Shown here: piece by piece, positions 1 to 12,279 of the stretch
How the letters are laid out: every line of letters starts with the position of its first letter
Position numbering within the stretch: the first letter of the stretch is position 1
NCBI GenBank assembly: GCA_902729315.2
Contig: LR746275.1
Location: 870,501-934,500, forward strand
Direction of reading: 5' to 3'
Length of the DNA: 64,000 nucleotides
Origin: Spirodela intermedia
Lineage: Eukaryota > Streptophyta > Magnoliopsida > Alismatales > Araceae
Translations under genes and position numbers: made by a program
The notes under the pieces: generated by a model
Seen by the model: the letters and a program-made list of their open reading frames with translations, nothing else
Told to the model about the DNA's origin: nothing
Database searches by the model: none

Positions 1-860
1 CTCTAATTCAAGTTCATTAAATTGTCAAAGGGATCCACTGAAAGAGGGGTCGACCATACTATCACTATCATCTAGGGGGAGAAGGGAAGAGTTGACCACT
101 CGTCAGAGGCCTTGAGTGTAGTCGAGGGAGGAAGGAAGGAACTTGTCAATCGCTGGAGACGTCGATCGTGCAAAAGGAGGGAAGAATGGATTGTTATATT
201 CACTATTGTTGTCAGAGTTTTAAAAATAATTGATAATGTCTGTTTTACTAGATAATATCTTTATATCCCTGACAATGATACATGCGAGAACTTAAGTTCT
301 AGTATCGTGGTGCCACTAGATCAAATGAGCTTGGTCACATGGTGCACTGAGGAATGCAAGATTAACCCGCTGCTGACCACACTATCACTTTGATCTAAGT
401 GGCATTAATAAATCAAATGAGTTTGGTCACCTAGCTTACTAAGTAATGCAAGATCTACCCATTGCTGACTACATTGTCACATTGATTAAAGTGACATTAA
501 TAAGATCAAATGAGCTTGGTCAAGTGGTGCACTGAGCAACACAAGATCAACCCACCACTGACCACACTCTCACTTTGATCAAAGTGAGGGTGATAATGTC
601 ACCTGCTGCCCCCCCTCTAGGTGTTAAGTGTCGGCTTGCCAACAGGTAAAAGATTTTTATATTTTATCCTTTTTATTTTAATAATTAAAAATTATGCTAA
701 GTATTTCAACTTTAGACTTTTAAATTAACAATATATCTTAGATTTATTCTACAATTTAAAAAAATAAAATCAAATAATAAAACTAATTAAAACACATAAG
801 TCTATTCTATGTAAATTCATAGTGTTTACTGAATTACATTAAAAATTATTATATTTTATA
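1..860 (+). repeat. Dispersed repeat R1, copy 1
   Basis: This AT-rich, non-coding stretch is a diverged copy of the sequence at about 45745-46566 that resumes at 53547-53860. Shared landmarks are the block around 45-130 (gtcgacca...gagttgaccact...gccttgagtgtag), the block around 290-330 (gagaacttaagttct...ccactagatc) and the block around 625-810 (cttgccaac...aaaagattttt followed by an AT-rich tail). The second copy is split by the retroelement at 46567-53546. R1 may be an LTR or other non-coding transposon segment, but no coding domain or clear terminus is visible. Confidence 0.6.
318..597 (+). repeat. Three-copy tandem repeat, about 93-bp unit
   Basis: Three imperfect head-to-tail units start near 318, 410 and 503. 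Each opens with (a)gatcaaatgag(c/t)ttggtca, passes through a gcaagatc(t/a)accc core and ends with tcac(t/a)ttgat(c/t)aaagtg. The second R1 copy near 46060 has only one such unit, so the array expanded in this copy or contracted in the other. Confidence 0.75.
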
Positions 861-1257
861 TATTTTATAACATGCATATTCTATTGAGTCAAAAAAAAAT
901 TATATGATGTTAGATATTCTAATAAATAGAAAAATTCTATTTACATAGAGGAAAATTAGAAATAGTTTAAATTTTAAATAGATTCTCTATAATTTTTAAG
1001 TGTTTAATTAGTTGACTAGTGGACCCATTATTGTCGACCCACTATTAGGCTACATACTAGCCCATTCTAATGGGGGGTATTTAAAGGAAGAGAGAGGAGA
1101 GAGAAAAGAAAAAAAGCATGCACGATCAGCAGAAATTAACGCTCATAGAGAGAAGATGGAGGAGGGCCATGAGTTGAAGAAGGGGAAATTATGACAAAGA
1201 CAACTATGACGATGATGATAGTGACAACATTGACAATGGTGGTGAGTCCCATTCTGT
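861..1257. other. AT-rich intergenic stretch
   Basis: Nothing gene-like is visible. The first half is A/T-rich. A purine-rich run (about 1085-1120) leads into the minisatellite that follows. Confidence 0.5.
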
Positions 1258-1600
1258 GTGACAAGTAGAGAAGAGGCTGAGCATGGTGGTGGCACTCATG
1301 ACAGCTATAGCAATAGTGGTAATGATAGTAACGGTGGCTGCAAACTCTCATTTTGCATGATAGGCAAAGGAGGAGATAAGCACAACAGTGGCAGCACTCA
1401 TGATGGCAATAATAGTAGTGGTGGCGACAGCAGTAGTGGCTGCAAACTCTCATTTGGCATGATAGGCAGTGGAGGAAACAAGCACAATGGTAGTAGTGAC
1501 ATTGACGACAAAATGCTCTCAACAAAAACAACAATAGTAGTGGTTGCAAGCTCTCTTACTATGTGACAAGCAGAAGAGGAGTCGAGCACAACACTAACAA
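1258..1600 (+). repeat. Minisatellite, about 102-bp unit
   Basis: Imperfect units begin near 1258, 1360, 1461 and 1565. Each opens with a (gac/tag)(a)ag(g)cag...agga...aagcacaa motif and contains trinucleotide-rich tracts (ggtggcnnn, aatagtagt) and a tgcaaactctcatt motif. Translations give Ser/Gly/Asn-rich (plus) or Cys/His/Tyr-rich (minus) low-complexity peptides. These look like by-products of the repeat rather than a protein. Confidence 0.6.
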
Positions 1601-2759
1601 CATCCACACTCTCAAATTTTGAATTGGGTGTTTTAGTTTCTACACGTGTTTAGTTTTATGTTTCTTTTTCTTTATGAATGCTACAAATAGTGGACTCCAT
1701 GAGATTTCAACACTCACCAAATTTCAATACACTGACTATGTATTTTCTATAGTTGTGAATATGATCAACGGTTCTCTACCAAACACAACGTTTGTGCTTT
1801 GCTAGTAGACTATCTACTAGTAGAGGTGTTTTCACCTCTATCATTTTTCATAGATTATTATATTTCTCGTATCATTTTTTTTCTTTTATTCCTCTGATTT
1901 TGAGTTTGTGAAAGATCTAGATAAGTTTTTTAAGTCTATTTTTCTCTTTCTTTCCTTTTTGTGTCTTTAGGCTTGCCCAAACACTAATTTTGAGTTTAAG
2001 TCTATAGAAAATATTTGTGCATTGTATAATACCATGTTTTCCCTGTGAATCGACCCAAATCCGTCATGCATTATAAAAAAATTGAAAGCATAATTTTCAA
2101 AGATTTGGTTTTAATAAATTCTAAAATTAATTACTTCTTAAAACAATGATTAGAGTAACATCAATATTCAATGTGTCCCTTTCGCACATATGTAAGACCA
2201 CTCTTCGCAACACACCTAGCTGGCCACTAGTGATGTGAAAGGAGAATGACGTACATGTGCCCTCCATTGGTTCATCCTTAACTACTTTAGCCTCTGCTTG
2301 TGACTCTACTCAACTATGCTTTTGACTCACTTGTGAGCCTAACTCATCAGTGGGTTCGTCCTTTTTTATATCTTTTTATTTTATTTTATTTATCTTTATT
2401 TATCTTAAAAATAAGATTATAAAAATTAGATAAATTCACATAAAATCTCATAATTAACCAAAAATTCGCATTAATCAACTAAAAACTACTTTTCACAATT
2501 TAACACAAATATAAGTCTATTTATTATGACTTAAGATTAAAACTATATTATTAATTAATTATTAACTCATGATAATGAAGAATTATCAGCACACTTTCCC
2601 CTATCCCTCTCCCTCTTCTACCCAAATCAATCATACCATTTATCCTAATATTCAATTTGAAAGGTAAAACTAATACATGAAAAAACTATATACATAGAAA
2701 GAAGGAAAGAACAATGGTGCATGTAAATGCTTAGACATACTCAATATGGAAATTCAAAC
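1601..2759. other. AT-rich intergenic sequence downstream of the SABATH gene
   Basis: No coding potential was recognised. The part nearest the gene (about 2590-2750, with cctctccctcttctac) is related to 10680-10800, so the 3' flank was copied together with the last SABATH exon. It probably contains the 3' UTR and polyadenylation region of the gene at 2760-5958. Confidence 0.5.
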
Positions 2760-5700
2760 TTATACCTTATACACTAATGAAACAACTAAGTTACTTAGCT
2801 TGACCTTTACTATGGATCTATCTTCCTCAATCATTTTCTTGTACTTTGAAAATAAAGCTTCAATAATATCACTTCCAAAATGCCTCACTAACAAGGGCTC
2901 TAGTACTGCTTGCACACAATTTGTAATGCTTTGTGGTATACTCACTGTAGCATGCTCTAGCAATAAATTTAGACGTGTTTCAAATACTTTTAGGCACTCC
3001 ACAGAGAATGATGCCTCTTTATGAATCTCTTGTTCCACCTCTAGAGCTAAAGGCAAGTACAATGGCAAATTGAAAGTGTCAACATCCTCCTCCTTGATGT
3101 GACCCTAAATATAAAGTTAATTGTCAGGCATTTCTCACAAACTTTTATAAGATGAAATACATTATTTTGATTGAATCATCACTCACATCATAAATGCAAG
3201 CTTGAAATTTTTTGAAGCTGAATTCATTTGGATCTAAGTTTGTACAACTTGTAGCTATTTCAAGAAAAATATAAAATTTACAAAGCTTGCTAAAAGATTA
3301 TGGTGACACATAGCATTCTAATATTCATTTAATTTATTTCACATTTCTCTTACAAATTTGCATGTCACCTATGCCTACAGATATGCTAGAAAATATAATT
3401 TTAAAGTATAGAGATCTGAAAAACTAGTTAAGTTATTATTATATACTCAAATAGAGAGAGAAATGGGAGAAGATTTCTTTATTATAAAAGTAATTCATTG
3501 TCTCCAACATTATTCTACTGAGGCATCTCTGTCAAATCAACGAATACTTTGTTGACATTGATTTTCATGATTAATAGAACACAAGGTTTTGGAAGCATTT
3601 GTATTTATTTTGTGCATAAGTTACTGAAGATGGTTTATATATAGATTAAACATCATCTTTTGACATATTTCTAGACAACCAATCTAACATTTGGGAAACA
3701 ATGCCCATATCAAGATGTTTTAAGGGAGCCAATATAAAAAGTGAATGTTGGAATTAAATTCTGAATTTATCTGTTAACAACTTGAATGAGGTGACAAGAT
3801 CCAACAATGAGTGTTGGCACATTGAATTCAAAATAGAGTTTGTAATTGACAACTTCAATTCAAGTGTTTCAACATATTTAGACATAAGGAGAGTATTGAT
3901 GATCCATCAGTATCAAACAATACAGGAAGTACAAAGAAGAAACTGGAGAACATCAAGTCAAGCCAAGAAACCACATTACATTAACAAATGTCAGCTTGTT
4001 GTGTTTGGCTTGAAAGTAGAACCAAATTAGAATAACAGTTTCTTTTCAATTCCTCTCTTACAGGCATGCAAAGAAAAGTGAATTCTAAATACCGAAAGTA
4101 TTTATCTAAAGTTCAAAGTTATTCATGATCTAGCTATTGTTGACATTGCTTCTAAAAATTTAAGCAATATTTCTCTTTCTAAGTTTTCCATAGTTTTCTA
4201 AGTTCCTTTTCTAAAAAATTTCTCCTCCCAAATGATTCGGATCTTCAACAAACTTAGAGAAGCTTACGCCATAGAGATAAGATTAGGCAACTTTCGTTGG
4301 AAGGTTAACAGTACATTCTGATACAATAATAAAATTTTCAACATGTGACTGGTAATTAGAGTAGGTATGGAATTTTATAAATATATAAAATATTGTTACA
4401 GTATGATTCTGTGTCACATTCATTCATCTTGACTGAAGAAAGAAAGCTGACGGAAAGATGCACTCTCTCCTTGTTATGACTTCTAAGAAATAAATTGCAA
4501 ATCCAAACTAATAAAATAAATTTATCACCTGAAAATGGTCATAACAGTGTGCAGAAGTATATTTAGTAAATATCAAACAACTGTAGATAAAAGCACATTT
4601 CATTATTTTTGATGATGCATATGAAAAGAAATCAAATTAGTAACATGCACCTCTTGAACAAGATCCTTAAGCGCTTGAGATAACAGGTTCCATATGCGAA
4701 TAAATTCCTCCTGGGCCGGATCCAAACTTGTTCGGACAGGTATGGTCAGTACCATCCGTCCGCCGGCAACTATTTCTACTGATCGAGACTTTAGAAAACC
4801 TGAGAAGTCACTCTGGAATTGTCTTGTGTATGCGTCCACCACAGAAGGTAGACTTTCTTCGGAAATGTAGATGTTCCCCTTGTTCAAAAACATCCCGCGC
4901 TCTGCTTGAGTCTTTAGTGGATCCTGTAATTCATCTTCCCATGAATAATTTAAGAGAACAAAAAAAATTATCATCCAACACAAACATCTTATTTTCTTAA
5001 AATGAAGTCCAGTGTGAACCAAAATCATAGATGAATAACCTGAGAGACATTTAGTGGATGATCCATTGTACACTCATACTATATTACAAATTTGTGATAT
5101 TTATCTTGCTCTCGTTAACTTATAGGAGCATATGGCAATGGATTTCCAGGAGTCAGTTCAATGCCTATACGTCACTCCAAACAATCATGTTAGAAAAGTC
5201 TTCTTATCGGAGATGGAGTAGAAAGGGGAGAGTATAGCAGCGGTTCCCAAACAATCATATAATGATGGAGATGAATTACTTGTATCAGAATCCCAATCTT
5301 TGCCTTCTTAGTAGAGGAAACCAAAACATGCATCTTCTTCTAAAAACGAAAATTATCGTCTTCTATGGGTCGGATAAACCTGCGAGAGCCAGTGAAGGCT
5401 GGAAGAGGAGTGAAATAAGTGTATGCTCCTGCTCGGAAAAAGCCTCCCATGAAAGGAGCCTGCGGTTCCAGCCACGAAGCAGCGGCATAGGCCCTCTGCT
5501 CCTTTCAAGGCCTCACGCTTCTCGTAGAAATCCTGGAGAGAGAGGAAGATGGTATTGAAATCGTTCCCGGGGAGATCGTTCAGGAAAACCTGGACCTCCG
5601 GGGGGGTCCGGCCGAACCGTCGGCGTCCCTCCTCGACGCTGTCCAGAACGTTGGCCACGATGGAAAGGGTGTTCGGGCCTGAAGAGCAACCCAGGTCAGC

Positions 5701-5958
5701 TAAAGTGAGCTTGTCACCATTGATACCACAGATAAGCTTGAAGACGGCTTCTTCCGTGATTGGCCAAGCCTCTTCTACGAAAGTTCTCTGCAGAAAACAA
5801 AACGCACATCACAGGGTTTGAGAACCCTAAAAGACCAATGGGACAAAGTGGTAGTAGGCCTTCTTCGTGCCAGGAACCTGAACAGAAGAATTTCTAGCGT
5901 AGCTGGTCTCGGCCTCTCCTCCTTTCATCAAAGGTAGGCCACAGCCAGGAGCCTCCAT
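2760..5958 (-). CDS. SABATH-family carboxyl methyltransferase (salicylate/benzoate-type), 4 exons
   Basis: Transfers methyl from S-adenosylmethionine to the carboxyl group of a small acid, in the cytosol. Exons are 5958-5878, 5787-5380, 4923-4651 and 3104-2760. All junctions are GT-AG and phase 0, giving an intact 368-aa frame, the usual family length. Landmarks: a Met start followed by KGGEAETSYARNS near residues 12-24 (family MxGGxGxxSYAxNS); the SAM-binding LADLGCSSGPNT at 56-67; FLNDLPGNDFN at 95-105; SLHWLSQ ending at 163; NKGNIYIS at the start of exon 3; GGRMVLTI; and a C-terminal half with EPLLVRHFG. The usual substrate-site Met of salicylate methyltransferases (SLMW) is His159 here, with Trp160 kept. 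Such a His occurs in benzoate-, jasmonate- and other acid-specific members, so the substrate is not settled. Intron 3 (1.55 kb) holds a dispersed repeat. Confidence 0.9.
3545..3910 (+). repeat. Dispersed repeat in SABATH intron 3 (inverted copy at 12280-12690)
   Basis: About 365 bp matches the reverse complement of 12280-12690. Shared blocks are a gattttcatgatta run near 3557, a tagacaaccaatc run near 3673, and a long block near 3764-3840 with aatttatctgttaacaac, gaggtgacaag and gtgttggcacattgaattca. It is probably a fragment of a retrotransposon or other dispersed element, but no coding domain was recognised. Confidence 0.65.
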
Positions 5959-6820
5959 ATTGTCTTTCTGCTGTCACAGACCTTCACAAGAGCTCGGACT
6001 GGGTGGATGGGGCGGGCGGGGCGGATTGTCCGGGATTACATGAAAGGAAATACGAGATTTTCGTGGGATCTTGTAGCGTTCAGATCTCGTACTCTATTTG
6101 TGCTTGTTCAACAAGCAATTGCTTCATGACGAAGGGATGGTGTTGACTAAATAAAACAGGTGATAATGTCGCTGACGTCGGAGATGCGAAAGTGGATTAG
6201 ATTTTAAGCTCTCCTTAAGACGAAACGGAAAAACGTGGACTGGACAGCGAAGCAGACAGAGATCACAAATTACCACGAATGGACTATCCTTTATCAGCTG
6301 GATGGCCGTTGACTCCATCTCCCATCTAGTACTCAACCTCCCGCGAAGATTTTCATTTCCAAATTTGTAAGCTATGCTTTCTTGCGTGCCACGGAATACA
6401 TATTTCCATTTTGCAGAGTTTGGAAATGGCATGATTGGCTGAAGATGGTGCCCATCCGGAGTATGTGAATCCGACCATCAGTTTTCTTACTGACTGCAGG
6501 ATTGTCGAATTATTACGCGCTTGAGAAAGAACACTAAACCAGATCATATGGTGTAGCAGTGGTTTCTGAACCATCCAGCGATCTGATCTGCACTGAAATC
6601 AGCATTCGTGTTCTTGGCGGAAGGTCGTCAAAGATCGACAGTAAACCCTGAAGTCGGCGATTCCAAGGAGTTAATTTTTGGCATCTATAGAGGGATGACT
6701 TTCACTTTACCGCTTCACGATGAGTTTTTGGCAGAACTACCTGCAAGCGTAGACTCCTACATTTCCCGTTGGCCTCTTGAATGGAGCCATTCATCTGCTC
6801 CCTAAATCTTGTCCTGACTG

Positions 6821-6825
<5 letters not shown>
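5959..6825. promoter_or_regulatory. Upstream region of the SABATH gene
   Basis: The 5' flank of the minus-strand SABATH gene. It is GC-rich near 6000-6030 (gggcgggcggggcgg) and has a bZIP-like tgacgtc core at 6172-6178. No TATA position could be assigned confidently and no coding exon was recognised. Confidence 0.3.
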
Positions 6826-6826
<1 letters not shown>

Positions 6827-6868
<42 letters not shown>

Positions 6869-6870
6869 CA
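6827..6870 (+). repeat. (GA)n microsatellite
   Basis: A nearly pure GA dinucleotide run, interrupted near its end (gaaagagagacagacaga), lying directly before the PPR pseudogene. Confidence 0.95.
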
Positions 6871-6884
6871 GACAGACCGATTTA

Positions 6885-7560
6885 CACGCTCGGCCATGGC
6901 GCCCAGATTCACGCGTCCCTCTCCAAGACTAGGCTCCTTCCCTTCTTGCCCACCCCTGGGGGAGCATCTTATCTGGTTTGACGCAAGGTGCGGCCTCATT
7001 GCCTTATCCCGCCAGCTATTCAACGAATTGCCGCATCCAGACGTTGTCTCCTGGTCGGCACTCATCTCCGCCTATGCGAACAACTTCTTCAACGTGGAAG
7101 CTCTGGCCGCCTTCGTTAGAAAGAACTCGGATTCCCCGTGCAACGGGTTCAACCTTGGAATCCGACATCTTCGTCGCCAACAGCCTCGTCTTGTTCTATG
7201 CCAAGCTCGGATTCCCGCCAGATTCCTGGAAGCTCTTCGCCGGCGTCGCTGGCCGGAGCATCGTCTTCTGGAACACCCTCCTGTCGAGCTAGGCCCAGAG
7301 GAGATCCTTCGAGGAGGCATTCTGGTTCTTACGCGAACTGGTCGCCGGTGGAAGAAGACCCAACGAGTTCACCCTTTCCTGCCTGGTCGGCACCTTCCCC
7401 GGGGGAAGGTCATCCATTGCTGCTCCACTCGGCTCGGGCACTCCATAGACCCCTCTGCGGCCAACGCGCTCGTCGACATGTACCCCAAGCTCGCACACCT
7501 CGTCTCTATGGAAGCCGTCTTGGGGGAGACCCCCCTCCGAGATTCGGTCTCCTAGAGCTC
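6885..7560 (+). pseudogene. Pentatricopeptide-repeat (PPR, PLS-type) protein fragment
   Basis: A GC-rich, intron-free island with PPR-like peptides spread over shifting frames: GAQIHASLSKTRLLPF near 6899; LFNELPHPDVVSWSALISAY near 7018; SDIFVANSLVLFYAKLG at about 7160-7215; then RPNEFTLSCL near 7350 and SAANALVDMYPKLAHL near 7456. The spacing suits two or three repeats of a plant PLS-type PPR protein, which normally act in organelle RNA editing or processing and exceed 500 residues. At least two frame changes (about 7085-7160 and 7380-7400) and in-frame stops at 7290 and 7552 (the latter where Trp of VSWSSL is expected) show that it is dead. No start codon or C-terminal E/DYW domain is seen. 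Confidence 0.8.
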
Positions 7561-7599
7561 CCTCAAAAATGAAAACATTTCTTACATCAAGCACTGTGC

Positions 7600-10500
7600 T
7601 CGTGATTTTAATCGAACGTGAAATTTCTCCTCATTGATTTTCTTTTGCCTTTTTGATCTTTCAAAAAAGAGGGAGAACTGTTATGATGATAAAATTGAGT
7701 GAGTGCACAGATTCAGGGGGAGTTCGTGACTAATGAATTTTTAATGAACTTTTACATGTGAATTAAGTGTTTTAAATTTTAGTTTGAAGTTTCAATAAAT
7801 ATTTCATCTTCATGGTGCTACGTCAATATTATATACTTGAATAAATTTTCTCAATGGTTTTGTAAGTTCAAAGAAGGGAGAGATTATTGGTGCCCTTGGT
7901 CTTGATAATTATAAGTGAAAAATTTATTGACAAAGTCATTATTAAATATTGATGGTAATTTATGTATGTCACAAATGTAACTCAGATATGCCGTCCATTC
8001 ATCATAATTATTTTATAAATTATATTTCTTGATTTAATAATCCTATTACTAACAATTGAATTCAAGTTATTAATCATTAAGATTAAGTAATTTTGTTAAC
8101 CAAAAAGAATATTCGAGCATAAGAGAAAATCAATTGAAGAATTAACCTCAAATGATAGGATAAATATATGGTTGAATGAATATTATTATATCTTTGATTA
8201 TACATTTCTTCTAACCATATTACGTAATATTTAACATCTCTAAATGATGATAAACATGTTACTTGAATGAAATCATTAAGTAAATGAGAAAATAAAAAAA
8301 AAATTAAGTTTCAAACAGAGCATCTCAATGATGGCATGTCAGCTACTTTTGTGGACAAACAGTCAATAGTAAATTTAGTGATTTACATCTGACCTGAACT
8401 TCTAACTATTCTTCATCTAGGAAACTCCTAATTCAAATTTGAATAAGAAAACATGAGGGAATAATGAGATTCAAAAATTAAAAGGTTGAAAGGTCATTAC
8501 TACACATTCTAGAAAATCACAAGTTTTTAAACAAGGTTCTTGACTGTTGGAGATTTGATAAAATTGAGAATTTGTAAAATGAAAAAGATTTATTTATTGA
8601 ACTAGGTTTATGTATTGAAAAGGAGTTGAACACATAATCTAACTAAACAATTAAGCTCTTCAGCTCATGTGCATCAATGACATATGAAAATGTTGCATCA
8701 TCATCTCTATCTGATTTCATCAAAATGATCAATCCACCTTCATGATTCTAGCTCTTGATTAGGCCCTAAAATAATTTGGTGATGAGGGGAGGGTGATTTA
8801 GGTGAAAACACAAGGTGATGGTAAGTATATGACCTGAAGAGAACAAAGTTTCCAAGGAGATGAACTTGAGATATTTAGGTAGTTGATCCCATGAAAATCA
8901 TTATGTAGCTTATAAAGAAATTAGTAAATACTACAGGAAAATTTCATTTGAGACTTAAAGTAGTTGAGTGAGGGAAGAAGTAATATAAAATCTTGGTGTT
9001 CTATGTAACTGAGAGTTGAGAGGCCTTATCATAATATAAGTGTGTCAACACATATTGCAACACATACATTGAGATTTCACCTCAATGTATGTGACTTTAA
9101 TTTAAGAAAAATAGGTAAAAATTTAAGAAACTTTAATTCATCCTCCCCCCTCCCCCTCTTAATATTTCACCTAACCTTGTAATTTCAAAAAATATCACAT
9201 ATATAAATAATAATTCAATGTGCATATTTATGACCTATAATGTTGAATTCAATTACTTGGTTGATTTCATCATGCAGAATTACTATGTTGTATATTATTG
9301 TGGAAATTATCAATATTTATATAAATAGCCACAATTAGAAAAGTAATGCTTAGTAAATTCAATTCAATAAGAACTTGGGAAATAAAATATGGGTTTAAAA
9401 TTTCACTCAGTCTATTATATACTCATGGTATTAAATTAATATTTTAAAATAATTTATTTATCAAATTAATTAATTTAATTCAAACTGCCATGTTGATTCT
9501 TTTAAATGTAAGTGACTATATTTTAGAAAACGAGATATAAAATATTATGAAATGTCAAAATTAAGATTTTGCAAATTGAGATCATTATTCAATGTGCCTG
9601 CTTGACTATTATATTATTTTCAAAGTAATTTGCATAACTTTTAATTGATCAATTATAATCTCATTAAAACACATTATCAATTATGTTCACTTATATCAGA
9701 ACCTTAAAAAACTCTGAACTAATATGCTTTGGATATAGACACTATGTTTTTCATGAGAATATTCTAACCCTTACAAGACGTATCATATTGGTTTTCCAGC
9801 TAGTCTAATTTCAAAGTGTCTTTGAAAATATAGGCATTGGGAGATGGTGGAAATAGGAAAGGCCTTTGAATTGACTTTATTTATAAATATAAAATTTTTT
9901 CAATGCATAATTAGTTCTAACTAATCACATGAAACCCCATTTTGCAATCTAGAGAGCAGCAGGACCTTCCACCTTCCACTTTCTTCTAGTATCCAAATGA
10001 GAAGAGGAAAATAAGAATCAAGGTGATATCATTTTCCTCTTCATCAAATGTTTAAACAATGCCCACTTCTAGAAACAACCCATGGTGAAAATTTTCATAT
10101 TCATTGTGAGATAAACATGTGACTAAATCTTCATTTAGTCACTCAAGGGAGCTGACTCATTAGTTAATTGTTGGCCTTCTAGAGCCATGAATCTAGAAGA
10201 GAGCTTTAAGATAAAATTATATGGGAGCTGAGTCCAATAACTAGTTGTGATTAGGACATTTGACTAAGTAAAACTCAAGAACAGGATTATTCTTGGAGAG
10301 TGGAAATACGCTAGAGGCCAAACCACCTCAAAAACTATCAAGTCTCATGCTGATAGATATAAGAAAATTATACGACTTTGAATTTGAAGAAGAAGACTAA
10401 ATATTTTTAGTAGAGTTGACCAAAGTTAATATTAGAAAGTGATCAATTCAGCCCCTCTTCCTGATCTAAAGTTCAGCCTTAAATCCATCAATTAGTTGAG

Positions 10501-10600
10501 AAGAATCAATTAGTCTTTTTTCTATGTTTGAAGAAACAATATATGGAGCAATGATGGTGAAGGAAAGAATCTTTTCAGTCTTCTTAGTTGTCACTCACAT
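7600..10600. other. AT-rich intergenic stretch, no gene recognised
   Basis: Three kilobases of A/T-rich sequence with no long open frame and no protein similarity that could be recognised. A short perfect hairpin at 9061-9093 is the only discrete structure noted. Decayed transposon sequence is likely but unproven. Confidence 0.5.
9061..9093. repeat. Perfect 13-bp inverted repeat with 7-bp loop
   Basis: Arms cacatacattgag and ctcaatgtatgtg flank the loop atttcac. It may be a remnant of a small transposon or chance. No flanking target duplication was identified. Confidence 0.7.
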
Positions 10601-10609
10601 AGGAAAATA

Positions 10610-11560
10610 GTTGGATCTAGCATCTGATATATTAAGCCCCTTCCCTATCTCCAACATAAAAGTTTGCAAAGAAAGTGCTTCATCTCTCTCTCTCCCCCTC
10701 CCTCATTCCCTCTTCCTCTTACCTCTTCCAACTAGAATCAATTATACCTTTCTACTGAATATTGAGTTAGAAAGTGTATTACTCTTAAAAGACATAACTA
10801 ATTCACAATAAAAATGTGCACATATCAATGAGGAAAGAAGAATAATTGCTCCATTGATAGTAAATAAAAGAATCTCAATTATACATTATATAATTTTATG
10901 ACTTCTTATTAACAAAAAAAAAAAAATTACTTACCTTGGTTTCTATTTTGGATCCATCTTCCTTATCTGGTTTGCTATACTTTGAAAACAAACCTTCAAT
11001 AATATCACTTCCAAAATTCCTCAAGGACAAAGGCTCTACCATTGCTTGCATACATTTTTTAATAATTTTTCAAGTACTCATTTTAGCATACTCTAGGAAT
11101 AATTTTAGACCTTCAAATGCTTTTAGGCACTCCTCAAAGAATGACCCCTCTTTATGAATCTCATGTTTCACCTTTGGAGCTGAAGGCCAGTGGAATGGCA
11201 AATTGAAAAAGTTGTTATCCTCCTCTATGAAAGAAACTTTTAAGAACAAAATAATCATTCAAATCAGATGTGTCTTTTTTGAATTTTTTAAAAAGAGCTA
11301 AATATATTTAGATCAAGTATATACATGGGTAGAAGTCTTGCATAATTGAAGGAAAAAAATCATTTAAAAAGAGTATTTAGAAATTCAGGTAACACATAAC
11401 ATGCTAATAATCATCACAATTATTCATGTTTCTCTTATAAATTTACATGTCCAGGTCTCATGTGCCTACAAATATGTGAGACCATATAATTTCAAATAAT
11501 ATAGATCTAAAAAAGTAGTTATGCGATTATTATGAACCTCATGATTTTGTCCACGAGATT
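10610..11560 (-). pseudogene. Partial duplicate of the SABATH gene: last exon, part of intron 3 and 3' flank
   Basis: The minus-strand peptides FIEEDNNFFNLPFHWPSAP (about 11231-11175), HEIHKEGSFFEECLKAFEG just after, and AMVEPLSLRNFGSDIIEGLF near 11050-10990 match the last exon of the gene at 2760-5958. Similarity continues on both sides: the exon-proximal part of intron 3 (11260-11540 against 3180-3430) and the 3' flank (10680-10800 against 2590-2700). A frame break near 11080 and lack of the upstream three exons mark it as a dead segmental copy rather than a processed one, because intron sequence is included. Confidence 0.85.
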
Positions 11561-12279
11561 TTGATATTTATTCAATATATTTTAGGTGACAATTTTATGA
11601 CAATTTTTCAGGTGACAATTCTATTTTAGTAGTTTGGGCTTGTAGGAGGGATAATGCTTTATGAGACTACTATTTTATTTCATAGAAGTCATGACTACAA
11701 GAGAGTGAACATCGTGCTTTCAAATTTCTTTCTTCAATTAAGATGAATGAATGTGAGACAGAATTACATAATAAAAATATATTTCAAAAAATTCCGGACA
11801 TCCTCTAATTACCAATCATATGTTGAAAATTTGAATGTGGTTAGAATGTACCTGTTAGGAGTCTACACAAGTTGGCCTAATCTTAACTCTATGGAGGAAA
11901 CTTCTCCATACTTGGAAAGTTATCATTTTTAAAGAGAGAATTTTTAAAAACCAACTTAGAATGGGGTGAAACAAGATGAGAAAATTAGTTTTTCTCTTAG
12001 AAGCAACGTCAATAATAGGTAGATTATGAATAGTATTACTTATGGGATATATAGACTTTGGATACTTTGAAATCAGTTTCCTCTTCACAAGGGGCTATTC
12101 ACAAGTATGCAAGTGAGGAGTTGAAAATAAGGTAAAACTCTAATTTTGTTCTATTTTTAAGTTCCAAGATTTTAAAAGTTGATACTTCTTGATGTAATGG
12201 AGTTGCTTGGCTTGCATTGAAGTATTATAGTGTATTCCATTCTATGCATTACATACATTCTTCCACGTTGGCAGACTAC

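Noticed and set aside
1136-1549. Minus-strand Cys/His/Tyr-rich frame of 137 codons
   Set aside because: It mirrors trinucleotide-rich tandem repeats on the other strand. The composition follows the repeat, with no start context or family match.
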